DNA of 60,000 bases from Phoronis australis (lineage: Eukaryota; Phoronida; Phoronidae), in assembly GCA_002633005.1 (NCBI GenBank), contig NMRA01000110.1, forward strand, positions 64,001 to 124,000, read 5' to 3'. Each line of letters opens with the position of its first letter. Position 1 is the stretch's first letter. The position numbers and the translations under genes are program-made. Below the pieces are notes generated by a model that saw nothing but the letters and a program-made list of their open reading frames with translations, was not told where the DNA came from and ran no database searches. Below are positions 21,590 through 32,519 of the stretch, piece after piece.

Positions 21590-23415
21590 ACAACGAAAAC
21601 CTCTCCACCCTCCTTGTTACTAAGCCTAAATCACACCGGCACACTTAATTTTGGCAAGGAATATCGATCACCCAACGACTTAATCACGTTTTTAAAAACA
21701 GCCAAACGTTGTTATTATCTTAAAATACCAGGCGATAAGGAAATGTTTACTCTCGCGGAATTACCGATTATGTATCTTCGACTGCCGACCTCCAATTCAT
21801 TTCCAAAATAGGTGTGTAAGTTGTTGATTACGTAGGACAGAAGCGAACGCTGCGGTGACCCTAACAAAAGCTGTTTGCCTATTCAGGTATTGTACACAAA
21901 GGACGATAGTGGGCTGTGTCACTGGAGTTGAAGGTGAGCAAGTTCAGTTGAGCGTCGAATCAAAGGATTACGTGGTAAACTTCGTATTTCTCTGCTGTGT
22001 CTTAAAACGATACGTGACTGCATGATATATGGGAAGTCTATAACTGGCAGATAAGACAGTGGAACAGGTAGGTGGACTACAATCTTGACGATATCACTAC
22101 AGTATTGAATAACGAAACATGACGGCCACAGCAAAGCCCTAGCTGAAAATGACGTAGGCCTACAAGAATACAGCGATGGTCTGAATAACTGGCGGGTCTA
22201 TAATTCACACATTTTACATTCTTGATGTAGCCCCACTGACCCTGTCACGTGAGACCCAACGTACATAGGGGGATTTGTAACAGTACATGTACATTATCAG
22301 TTGAAGTTGGACAGATTTGTGTTTCGTCTGGAATGCGTCTGAGAGGCAAAGTGAAGTGAAATCATCCCTGCCTCAGTGAACAGCAACTTTCTTGTTGCAC
22401 CTAGGAACAAGTGTACAGTTACTGGTTCTTATCTTAAATATCACGTGTGCTTATCAGACTCCAGGTTTTGCGTATTAGCTCTCACGCATCTCACATTCAT
22501 GGCGTCCAAACTATAAGCACCGGTCTCGGTTGTGCACGACTTCATAATTATACGACTCGTGTCAAAGAATTTTCAGCACAGTCTGCATTACACATACTTT
22601 CTGCACACCCCAAGAAGTTGTACATACAATTGACATTCACAAAAATCGGACTGCGGACACTGGGCATAACTATACAAAAGCTTTCGTTGATTAACTAGTG
22701 GCTGTCGTCTGAGCCGAGTTAATATTTATATGGTCGAGGGTTTATTCAATGACATTGGTCTATATGACACAGATGATTCATCAAAATTAAAAAGGCTTTT
22801 TACTTTTGAATCATGCGTGACCAAGAGAAGTGACCTGACCACATTTGGGCGTAGTAGACCTACCTATCTGTTATTGGTGACCATTCGTGACTCTCTAGAA
22901 CTTAACAAACACACGCAAGTGTCGTTAATACTGAATGTTAACAATATTTCAAAAAAGATGCAACTACTGAATGACAAATCAATTAGAAATAAGACGGTGG
23001 GAAAAATATGACGTTAAGAATAAGTAGAAACCTCACAGCTTGATTTAACAGCAGTTGTAAGGTTGACTTTCGCCCTGTTTAGATGCATGGTCAAAAAGGA
23101 ACATTGAATAAGACCTTGTACTCTCACAAAATCTGTCGCATAACACTCTTTAGTGTAATATATCTCTATTTCTGTTACATTAAAACAATGAGCAACTCGA
23201 GCAAAGATATACTGTGATTTGATTTGCTGGCTTGTTTGGCAACAATTCAACATCGGGTGAGCGTAGTAAACATTACTTAAAAGTCCTTATCTCGAAGGAC
23301 AATCTAGATTAAAAACTTGAAATATTCCCCCTACACCAAATTAAGTCATATGTAACATGGGGTAGTGTTTACCTGTTTATTTGTCATCAAACTAAAAGCA
23401 TTTGGAGCGCAATTT
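21590..23415. other. No gene recognised
   Basis: Chance frames only; no repeat shared with the rest of the window was noticed. Confidence 0.4.
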
Positions 23416-23419
23416 TGTA

Positions 23420-23551
23420 CGTCGGCCGAGATCAGAAAATTATTGATTATTCCCATCTATTTCCGTCGGCCGAGATCAGAAAACTATTGATTATTACCAT
23501 CTATTTCCGTCGGCCGAGATAAAAAAATTGTCGATTATTCCCGTCTATTTC
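23420..23551 (+). repeat. Three tandem copies of a 44-bp unit
   Basis: Units start at 23420, 23464 and 23508, each CGTCGGCCGAGAT followed by an AT-rich half and CTATTTC. Units 1 and 2 differ at few positions; unit 3 is more diverged. Non-coding. Confidence 0.95.
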
Positions 23552-23559
23552 CGTGATCA

Positions 23560-24165
23560 TGTGTATCAGTTAAGCAACGATTTGTGAATGACTTCCAAGT
23601 GGTCCGTGAGCGTAAAAGCGTTGTTATTTTGTTTCGTTGTTTTCGATTCTCATTTAGGCTCTTTTTATACGAATTTAATTATTATAGGCTTAGAAATTCA
23701 TAAAGAGCAGTGCTAACAACTCACATGTAGGTAAAAGCAACTGCCAGTACATTTGAGATTGAGACGACTATTACTACAAATTTATCAAGCAAAATAATTT
23801 TTGTAGTGTGACCTAAACTAAAGATTATTTACCATAAATGACACCTTTTCAAATTAAGAATAGGTAGGCCTTTTTAAAATTGAATGTTTGGAACTGGGAA
23901 AGTTTTTCAAGTTTTCTTTTGTTTGTGAAGTTCTCCTGTGATGAAATTTGATTTATGGCAAATGGTTCATTGTGGTGGCAAGACATATACGGTATATTTC
24001 TTTAAGTACTGTTAAACTTACATGTAAGTGACAGTGACACTAATCTCCTTTATTTTCTCGTGGGCTCAACATTATTTCCGTCATCGGCTTGGTCTCTTCT
24101 TCTTTTTAAGAGTTCTTTCATTTTTTGTTATATCTGTTCAGTGTCTGTAAAACTGCTTGTGATAG
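23560..24165. other. No gene recognised
   Basis: AT-rich, non-coding. Confidence 0.4.
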
Positions 24166-24167
24166 AA

Positions 24168-24412
24168 GCATGCGCGCACCAAGCCTAAAAATGGGGGGCT
24201 CGAGATTTTGAGAATGTGGACATTTATAAAGATTCACGTGGTACTTCAGTGCTACAAATTGTGCGTTCGCTGAATTTTGGTAGTTCCTGTCGTTTTAGTA
24301 AACTTTTGTCTCGTTTTCTACTGTTTCGGAGTTTTTGTTTCTCTGAGGCTGACCTTTTTACCCACCTTACTAAATGGGGGAGACTCGTTGAAGCCTCCGA
24401 GCCCCCCACCCC
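24168..24412 (-). repeat. Small repeat T, copy 2 (inverted)
   Basis: This starts GCATGCGCGCACC, then GGGGGGCTCGAG, and carries TTTTTGTTTCTCTGAGGC and TGGGGGAGACTCG, the reverse of copy 1 at 16105-16320. Frames on both strands across it are by-products. Confidence 0.65.
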
Positions 24413-24815
24413 TGAGTGAGTGCATGACAAGAGCTCTGTTTTTTTCACAAAAACTTAAAAAAATATCAGCAATGAGACTTCTCTCGCACTCAATGTTGAT
24501 ACGTGTGTTTGCAATAGCCTTAGACCAGGTAATATCTGAAAATTCCAGCTCAGAAATTTGAGCAGAACCTGACACATGGATCATTGAATGCTGCACGGGG
24601 CAGACATCTTGCCAGTCTATTGTGAACTCGCACACTCGTTCAATAATTCATGGTTTCAGCAGAGTCCTAGCTGTCCCAAAACTGTTCTTTGCTAAACACA
24701 AAATGATTTGAACAGGAATGTGCCAAGAATTGTTTCAGTACGATGACACTCGTGGCTCTTGCACACCCATCCAAGAATTGATACTATCCAATGATGTCAG
24801 TAGCAGTAAACAAGC

Positions 24816-25068
24816 TGGGCAATGACCATCGCCTCTGTTGGCCCGAAGCAGAGGCGATGCAGCTCCTATAGGCGCTCTGTACGCCGGAAGCTTTTCGGCG
24901 AATTATGCCTCGCACCGACTAAACCATCAAAGTCACGTTGATATAAATAAATTTTGCGCTTAGAGGAACACCTTAGGAGGTTGTCGATGTGTTTAATTCG
25001 TTCCAATTCGAACAAATACTCCTGTTATCAAATTGGTTCGGGCCAACAGAGGCGATGGTCATTGCCTA
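24816..25068. mobile_element. MITE with 30-bp terminal inverted repeats
   Basis: The left repeat (24818-24847, starting GGCAATGACCATCGCCTCTG) is repeated without mismatch in reverse at 25037-25066. TAAACAAGC lies at 24807-24815 and again at 25069-25077, a 9-bp target-site duplication. The element is about 253 bp, without coding capacity. Nine-base duplications are typical of Mutator-like elements, so a MULE-derived MITE is likely. The left repeat also folds on itself through GCCTCTG and CAGAGGC. Confidence 0.85.
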
Positions 25069-25532
25069 TAAACAAGCAAGCTAAGCTGGCACGATAACAT
25101 CAGCTGCTGTCCTGTGATGAATCTTTCTTTGCCAAACAGACGACTTTTGAAGGGGAAAGGTCTGGACACAACATTTTTCTGGCAGTTGATTGGTTGTTTG
25201 AATCATTTTGCACTGACACCTGGTGACTAACACATTAGTTGAGGTTATATTTTTTCCAACATTTAAATTAAAATTCTAACTAAACGTGCGAGTGTATTCT
25301 TGGGAACTTTTTTGAAATTGACTTTTGAACATCTGTAGATGGGTTTAATGCAAAGTTCCTGTTGCCCCCAGAAATTGGCCACGGAGGTGAAAGATAGGAG
25401 AGATGGGACTATAGGCGATTAGCCTACAGAGCTCTTGCAATATTTGACTACACTTACCGTACCTAGGTAAACCATCGATCAAAACACTGTCAGTAAAAGT
25501 CTCTCCATTGCGGAAGCGATGAATTTTCAAAA

Positions 25533-25640
25533 CGAGAGCGCTCGGAGGAGCGACACTTCGCGAAATTACACGAAAACAGGACGATGGGAAGGACGACGAC
25601 GACGACGACCATGACGACTAGCGACAAATGAAAAAAATCT
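25533..25640 (+). repeat. Repeat R, copy 2 head
   Basis: GCGCTCGGAGGAGCGAC and the following GAC-rich run match the start of copy 1 at 7892. The body resumes at 26160, after the S repeat. Confidence 0.7.
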
Positions 25641-25649
25641 CATGAAAGC

Positions 25650-26155
25650 CCGTTTAAAACTCTATCGAGCAGATTTCTGATCGGTTGATATACATGGCAA
25701 GAAAATCCCGGGACACAAAACTGTTTGCAAAAACGCCAAATTTGACAATTTTCTCCCCGAAATAAGCATTTCCTTGCAAGTGCTAGAAAAAATCTGACTA
25801 CAAATTCAGAATGCTCGTCCTCTCTAGATTCTAACTATATGGTCATAGTAAGCCTCTTACCAGCTAGGTTTTAAGCAAATTTGACCTATATGACAGCCAC
25901 CTGAAATCGCACCCGGTTTCTCGAACAACAGACGACAGATAGCAAATAACAACCACCAGTTTGTATCAAAAGTAGATAAAACTTGGCTTTTCTCATTCAA
26001 AAATACAAGTAAATAAGTTTCCTGGCAATTGTTGTCAACAATTTCCTCAAACCAACCGCCAAACCTGACACACGCCCTCAACATAAATTCTAGGGACTAG
26101 AAAATGCTCCGTGGCCGCGCCCTGACTGTTCAGTGCTACCTACAGACTTGAGCGA
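25650..26155 (+). repeat. Repeat S, copy 1
   Basis: This matches 28490-28975 in the same orientation: GACAGCCACCTGAAATCGCACCC and AAATTCTAGGGACTAGAAAATG occur in both, each longer than quoted here in continuous match with substitutions. It lies inside R copy 2, so it is either an insertion or a part of R lost from copy 1. Confidence 0.75.
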
Positions 26156-26159
26156 CAAT

Positions 26160-26905
26160 AGGCATCATCATAACATTCATATGACGAACTTAGATGTCAT
26201 AAATTAGTAAGAAATGAGCTGCAGTCTTGTTCAAATAAACTAAACCAACATCAATGCAGTAAGAGCGCTCAACAAAGGAACAGCGCTATCAGTAAATCTC
26301 AAATAATTCAAAGAGTAGACGTCCTAGTGAAAAATGGAAAACATCTTCTGAAAGACCCCGGTTCAAACTCTATCTAAATTGATAGCTTCGCAACATTCCA
26401 TAATTTTTTTGAAAAAATGAAATGTTGCGCTCTTTTGAAATTCAACTCGAAAACGGTAAGTCTGAGAAAAACGTTATCCCAGAACTTTTGGAAGAGCATA
26501 CTTCAAGGAATCCACATGCAAAAATTCACGTCATTTGCTCTTCCCGTTAAAATGCAACCTTAGAACGATTGAAAACGGGTGAAAATGCGCCAGAGCCGCC
26601 ATATTTTGAAAGTGACTTCCTGTTAAACAAAATTTTATAAAAGCCAATCAATAGCAACAAACACGTGACCAGTTTGAAAATGATTGGTTCTTCAATGCGC
26701 ACTCCACAGGAAAAAAGTTTTTGGCCAGTTATCGAGGTGCGCATGCGCCATTGCCGATATTTCCGCCTTCTTTGACCGGAAGTTAAAGATTTACGGCGCA
26801 GTTGTAGTGCTTGTGTGCTATAATAATCGTACAAATTTTCAGCCCTGCACGTCGAAAAATGCGGCTTCTATGAGCAATGTCTTCATGGTCTTGTTCAATA
26901 GAAGC
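26160..26905 (+). repeat. Repeat R, copy 2 body
   Basis: Same landmarks as copy 1, including GCGCATGCGC at 26739-26748 and CCGGAAGT at 26776-26783. It is followed head to tail by copy 3 with a period of about 660 bases. Confidence 0.8.
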
Positions 26906-27650
26906 TAAACCAACATCAATGCAGCAACAGCTGTCAACAAAGGAACAGCGCTATCAGTCTTCTGAAAGCCCGTCCAAAACTCTATCTAAATTGATATTTT
27001 AGCAACATTCCATAAATTTTTCGAAAAAATTGAAATTTTGCGTTTTTTTGAAATTCAAAGACAAATAACTCGAAAACGGCAAGTCTGAGAAAAACGTTAT
27101 CGTGAAACTTTTGTAAGAGCATACTTTAAGAAATCAACATGCAAAAATTCACGTCATTTGCTCTTCCCATAAAAATGCAACAGCAGAACGATTGAAAACG
27201 GGTGAAAATGCGCGAGAGCCGCCATCTTGAAAGTGACTTCCATTTAAAAAAAAATTCTAAAAGCCGATTAATAGCAACAAACACGTGATTGGTTCGCTGA
27301 TGCGCCCTCTACAGGAGAAAACGTTTTCAGCCAGATATTGAGGTGAGCATGCGTCACTTCCTATAGTTCCGCCATCTTTGACCGGAAGTCAACGATTTTC
27401 AGTACAGTTGTAGCACATGTAATCTATAATAATCGTAACACATTTCAGCCCTGTACGTTGAAAAATGCGGCCTCTATGAGCATATGACTCTGAAATCGAA
27501 AACGTCCGATCATGACCAAAAACAATAGGCTTCTAGGACTTTCCGATCTACACGTCGTTTGCAAATTTCGTGAGAATCGGACAAAATTTCGACCTATACA
27601 GTACGAATTAAAAAATTTGACGACAGAGCAACACACTTGTCGGAATTCGA
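26900..27650 (+). repeat. Repeat R, copy 3
   Basis: This begins with the same ACTAAACCAACATCAATGCAG-type join as copy 2 (quoted in part) and runs to GACAGAGCAACACACTTG, matching the end of copy 1. It has an exact YY1 core GCCGCCATCTTG (27218-27229), CCGCCATCTT (27369-27378) and CCGGAAGT (27382-27389). Its NRF1 site is mutated. It ends about 90 bases before the exon at 27743. Confidence 0.8.
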
Positions 27651-27755
27651 AGGAATTCGAAGAATTCCGCCAACTAATTACCAGGTACATGTACGCACGA
27701 CTGTACTACATTACTTATTATTCATTCATGATTTTCTCTCAGTGTACTCTGCAAC

Positions 27756-27875
27756 ATGGCTGTCGAGCTAAAGTCTATAAAGACTGATGTGACAGAAAGC
27801 AACGAAAAATTGGACAACTCGGAAAATGGTGGCGAGGTCAACCCAGCCTTCGACGCAGATGTCGACACTAAGCCG
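27756..27875 (+). CDS. First coding exon of an unidentified gene
   Basis: A strong acceptor (pyrimidine tract then CTCTCAG, ending at 27742) precedes a short 5' leader and an ATG in good context (GCAACATGG). The frame is 40 codons and ends exactly at a GTAAGA donor (27876). The peptide starts MAVELKSIKTDV and ends NPAFDADVDTKP. It is acidic, hydrophilic and without a signal peptide, like the cytosolic N-terminus of a transporter or a soluble protein; the family cannot be told from 40 residues. The next exon was not found, so the intron is either long or its following exon is small. Phase is 0. Confidence 0.6.
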
Positions 27876-28485
27876 GTAAGACAATAACATTATAACCATC
27901 AGCTTGTTTAAAACCTGGAATGCAAAATTCAGTTGCAAAAATGAAACGTTAATGAAATGTATTACAGTAAACGTTTTCACTACAGTGTATCTTTTTGCTT
28001 GGAAAAGACAAATCAATTGGTTTGGTTCTGTGGTCGCTTGGGAATGAGGATAAATCGAGTTGCTGAGGTCATTTTTCAAAAACATTTATTTCTCGGTACG
28101 TTTATTGTGAAAGTCAAATGAAACAAGTACCGCTGCCTCGCCTGGTTTCTCAACCAAAACAATGCATTTCAATGCAGCCGGGGCCCGACATCACTACCAG
28201 CTCAGTTCTATTCATTGAGGGTAATCAGGAAGTAGAAGTCACCCAGGCAGAACCCCGATACAGGGCGGCTCTGCTCTGTTATTCGCCCTTTAGCCAATCA
28301 GGAGACGGACGTTTCAGTGGTCGTGTAATTAATTCCTTAGTGAGCACACTACAATTAGAACAGGGTTTTGGCTGCCGACACACACCCAAGTGGAGACGAG
28401 TCCTTATCTCACGTCCTTATCAAGAGTAATGAAAAAAAAGTTTTTCGGCCTTCCCAACTCAAAAGCACTACTCATGATAACTGAA
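27876..28485 (+). other. Probable intron sequence
   Basis: No second exon was recognised. An open frame at 28118-28429 has no family motif and no clear splice borders. Confidence 0.35.
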
Positions 28486-28489
28486 ACTT

Positions 28490-28975
28490 ATTTCTGCTAC
28501 AGATTTTTAATCAGCTAATTCACATCGGGGAAAAAATACCAGCACACAACAATACGACCAAAAAACACCGAATTTGATCGTTTTCTCCACCAATTTACTA
28601 CTGCCCTGCAACTAGGAAAAATCTGATAACAGGTTCAGAATTCTCGTTCTATCTAAATTCTAAAAATGTGGTCATAGTACGCCCCTTACCAGCTACATTT
28701 TTGGCAATTTGGATCTGTCTGACAGCCACCTGAAATCGCACCCGTTTTCTGTCAGCAGACGACAGGGGTTGAAAGCAAGCACCATTTTGCAGGGAAAGTG
28801 AGTCACGGCTCAAAAACACAAGCAAATCACTTTCAGGGCAATTGTTTTCAACAACTTCCCCAAACCTCCCGCCAAACTTGACACACGCCCTGTATTTAAA
28901 TTCTAGGGACTAGAAAATGCAAAATGCCCTGTGGCTACAGCCTAACTGTTCAATGCCACCTTAGCCTCGAGATGT
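28490..28975 (+). repeat. Repeat S, copy 2
   Basis: This is the direct copy of 25650-26155, about 2.8 kb away. The two S copies flank the R copies and the 27756 exon. Confidence 0.75.
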
Positions 28976-28979
28976 CAAA

Positions 28980-29540
28980 TGACAACCTTAGTACGAATAA
29001 ACCAGCCTGCGGTGATATTCCAGAACAGCCGTATACGCATATTTCCAACAACGAGAACACTAGTTTCACTTCTTATATATAAAAAGGTACAAAGTGCGTC
29101 CACTTTATATTGGTAAGCGGCCTCGTGTTTGAAAAATTAGGAAGTTTGTTATGGAAGCTTTCCAGAGGCGGGCGCANGCACAAACCAATTTGACTTCGCC
29201 AACCTATCCCCTCGCTATCGCCACCCCCCACCCGTTCTCTAGATATGACATCATATTTGTACCGAGCCCCCCCACGTCCGCCACAGGTGGGGGTAATACC
29301 GGGGATGCAGCCATCAGGTAATCGTAACTGAGTAACCGTGAACCAACAAAGTTTCACGGAGAGTACTGACGGGTAGCTGGAAGCTGCCTGAGGTAACAAT
29401 AGTTGGAATCCAACAGTGTATTCGCACCTATTCCTCTGCTCTGGGTCGAAGGTCAAGGTTTGTTTTCTTATCCAGTTACGGGAAAACTTCATTTATGGCC
29501 AGTCTTTTAAGATTTTTTTTGGAAAGGTGAGGTTTCCAAG
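28980..29540. other. No gene recognised
   Basis: Non-coding. An ambiguous base at 29177 sits in a GC-rich spot (GGCGGGCGCAnGCAC), probably an assembly join. Confidence 0.4.
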
Positions 29541-29545
29541 GTGCC

Positions 29546-29632
29546 TGGTATGAGTGCCTTTGTGGGCAAAAAGGTCCGCCTCAAAGAAACAAAATGTCCA
29601 AGAAAATCTACACAAAAGTCCACTAGAAAGTT
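29546..29632 (+). repeat. Small repeat T, copy 3 (partial)
   Basis: GCCTCAAAGAAACAAAATGTC and AAAAGTCCAC (given in part) match the middle of copy 1. The ends are missing. Confidence 0.55.
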
Positions 29633-29676
29633 TTGCATGATCCATAGCCCTGAACGAACCCCGTTTTCCGTTTTTA

Positions 29677-31222
29677 TGCGCCCACATATTTATATGTGGA
29701 CGCATTATGCCGTCATCTCCGTCCGTGCGTCCGTGCGTCTGTCCATCCGTCCGTCCGTCCGTCCGGGCGGCGTCCGGCGTCCGGCGTCCGGCGTCCGCTG
29801 CTCTATCTCCAAAACCATTTGACATACGTTAATGAAATTGGGCACATATGTTCCATTCATGAATGGGACGGCATGTGCGAACTTTCGGACAAATTCGACT
29901 ACCGGTGTGCCCCCTAGTGGCAATTTTAGTTTTTTACGCTTACCTTTGTATCTTCAAAAGTCCTGAACGGATTTTCATGAAATTTGGTATGTAGGCACCT
30001 ATTAGTGAGATGACGCTATCCTGCCGTTTTCAGATGGATTCGACATAGTTTGCGCCACCTAGTGGCCATGTTTAGTGTTTTCGAGTCTGTTTTTGTGCGT
30101 CCACCCCTCTATCAACCAAACGGCTCAAAGGATGATTGTGAAAATTGGCATGTATATGCTTACTATGTAGAGGATGGTTGACGATGATTTTCCGACGATT
30201 TCGACTACTGTGGCGCCTCCTAGTGGCAGTTTTGTTTTTTTGCGCCTATGGCTGTATCTCCTAAACCGTTCGCAGGATCTTTACAAATTGTGTAAGTATA
30301 TTTATATGATGTTAACAACGGAAGATGACGACTTTTGGTCGGATCCGACTACCGGTGTGCCCCCTAGTGGCAATTTTAGTTTTTTACGCTTACCTTTGTA
30401 TCTTCAAAAGTATTGAACGGATTTTCATGAAATTTGGTATGTAGGCACCTATTAGTGAGATGACGCTATCCTACTGTTTTCAGATGGATTCGACGTAGTT
30501 TGCGCCACCTAGTGGCCATTTTTACTGTTTTCGAGTCTGTATTTTTGCGTCCACCCCTCTATCAACCAAACCGCTCAAAGGATGATTGTGAAAATTGGTG
30601 TGTATGTGCTTACTATAAGGAAGACAGCTGACAATGATTTTCAGACGATTTGGACTTCTGTGGCGCCTCCTAGTGGCAGTTTTGTTTTTTTGCACCCATG
30701 GCTGTATCTCCCAAACCGTTTGCAGGATCTTTACTAAATTTAGCAAGTGTATTTATGTGATGTTGACAACGGACGATGACGACTTTAGGATGATTCTGAC
30801 TACCGGTATGTCTCTAGTGGCAATTTTAGTATTTGCCTCTAGTGGCAATTTTAGTATTTTACATTGACCTCTGTATTTTCATAGGTCTTCAGGTGTATAC
30901 TTTGTGTTACTTCGTGACTATGAAGGAAAAGTTCCAAGTAGAAATTTGTTTCTGGCATTCTAGTGCTGTGCTGATCTCGTATGTTGGTAAATTTGTTTTT
31001 AATTATATGTTTCTGTGGTGCTTTAAGCAACTGGTGTATAGGATGTGCTTGTATTAGGAAGATTACTCACATTTTGCCCCTAGCCTATTGAGGAGACAAT
31101 GACCATGCCTTTCCATTTTGCTAAGTACAACATACTACATATATGCCCTCTACTGGCCACTTTATGGTACCAATAAACAACCCTAGAAGGATACCGTATG
31201 CGGTGCAATTGTGGGCGCATTT
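29677..31222 (+). repeat. Composite repeat with 450-bp higher-order units
   Basis: TGCGCCCAC opens the block at 29677 and GTGGGCGCA closes it near 31213-31222. First comes a CCGT microsatellite (about 29712-29765), then GGCGTCC repeats. From 29901 a 450-base unit follows: ACCGGTGTGC recurs at 30351 and ACCGGTATGT at 30802. Each unit holds three related subunits of about 150 bases, each carrying a CTAGTGGC core, a TATCT...AAC step, GGAT...AAATT and GATT/GAC-rich ends. Array order decays after about 30860. Frames across it are periodic artefacts. The origin (satellite or a transposon with an internal array) is not determined. Confidence 0.85.
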
Positions 31223-31474
31223 CAACGCTCTGCGTTGCTCTTGTTTCTTGTTTTTTAGTTTGTAAAAGGTCCACATCCTCAAAAATGCTAGGCTGGGTGC
31301 GCACATGCTGTATGTGTAGTTTGCACGGGAAATGCAAGCAAACGAGTCAGTTTTGAAGAACAAAAACTCATTGTTCAATACTACCGGAAACTAAAAACAT
31401 CACAGAACTGCAAAGAGAATCTTTCCAAGTTGATGACCAATGAGTTAGATTTTATTTATTTAAGTATCTAAACG

Positions 31475-31630
31475 CAGTGCTGTAGTGGTAAAATTAGAGG
31501 TAAGTAGGCGCCCAGAGCCCACCGTATCAGCTTGAGCACTGAACGTAACTTACGGTGCGTAGGCGCTACGTTCTAATGCCAAAAGGTGGTTAGCTGCGCC
31601 TACGTGCGCCTTCGTCCCACTTCAGCACTG
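31475..31630. mobile_element. hAT-like MITE, 156 bp
   Basis: CAGTGCTGTAGTGG at the left end and the reverse of CAGTGCTGAAGTGG at the right end form terminal inverted repeats. TCTAAACG (31467-31474) and TTTAAACG (31631-31638) are an 8-bp target-site duplication with one change. Interior GTAGGCGC and GCGCCTAC segments are also inverted. TIR type and 8-bp duplication fit hAT. Confidence 0.75.
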
Positions 31631-31832
31631 TTTAAACGTCTTTTTCCATCTACGATTTGTAGCCTTTAGCCCAGTTATCTAGTTCCTAAGCCAATAAACA
31701 ATTTATTGTCATTTGAAATGTGAGAGGATTTTGGGACACTTTGTCGAAATGTACGAAATTCATCAATACCCTTGAGACTTATTTCAGATAGACAAATCAA
31801 ATCGTTTAGCGCATTTTTATATTTGGGGATCT

Positions 31833-31979
31833 GGGCCCAGTTGCATAAACGTTATACGCCGTATAGCAACACTTATGTCCCATTATCAGGCGTTACGTTG
31901 TTATTGTTGAGCAATCCACTTGACGTCAAGCAACAAATTTATCCGATGGATAAATTTGTAGCTTTATGCAACCCAGCCC
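31833..31979. mobile_element. MITE with GGGCYNRGTTGCATAAA ends
   Basis: GGGCCCAGTTGCATAAA at the left and, in reverse, GGGCTGGGTTGCATAAA at the right match at 14 of 17 positions. Near the right end a perfect 12-bp hairpin with a 3-base loop (31933-31959, ACAAATTTATCC) is present. No clear target-site duplication was read. No coding capacity. Confidence 0.65.
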
Positions 31980-32047
31980 TGATGATAGATAGAATTTTCT
32001 CGGTGTCTACTTGCAACTAAGTTCACTGGAGCATTCTCATTTCAAAA

Positions 32048-32250
32048 AGATTAGTTTCTAATTGTCAAAAAATCATCCTTCAGTCAGTCCACTTTCATAC
32101 ATACATAAGCATGTAAATCAGAAACCAACAATCAACTATATTCCCTGAACTGCCATCACTTCTTATGATTAGCTTCTAATTGCCAAAATCATCTATAAAC
32201 CTGTCGGGTTTTCGTAAATACATAAGCATGTAAATCAGAAACCAACGAAT
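32048..32250 (+). repeat. Imperfect tandem duplication, about 118-bp period
   Basis: TTAGTTTCTAATTGTCAAAA and, about 118 bases later, TTAGCTTCTAATTGCCAAAA open two copies. Both end CATAAGCATGTAAATCAGAA followed by ACCAAC. Confidence 0.85.
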
Positions 32251-32462
32251 TTTTAATCGAAACGGAAATCAATGTTTTAAACAATATCCGCAGCCATGCT
32301 CGTAGATTTTTGGCGGGTAACACGGGTAAAAATGGGAAACTAGACGTAATCAAGTACAACATTGGCCCTTTATCAGTGAGTGGACCCTTAAAAATTTGTA
32401 AATAAAACATAAAAAGAGTGGCCACTTGAATGTCATCAATGGCCTCCTTCAAGGGTGGGACA

Positions 32463-32500
32463 CAGTGGCGGATCTAGGATATCACAAGTGGGGNATACAG
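32463..32500 (+). repeat. CAGTGGCGGATCTAGG-type element end
   Basis: Same end sequence as at 12088 and (reversed) about 41250. An ambiguous base at 32494 lies just inside. Confidence 0.5.
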
Positions 32501-32519
32501 GTTTCATGCAAGATGAGTA

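Noticed and set aside
22447-23253. Three frames of 79-93 codons
   Set aside because: No motif, no splice support, composition like random AT-rich translation.
29493-29923. Arg/Asp/Thr and Pro/Ser/Val repeat proteins on both strands
   Set aside because: They come from the CCGT and GGCGTCC microsatellites of the composite repeat.
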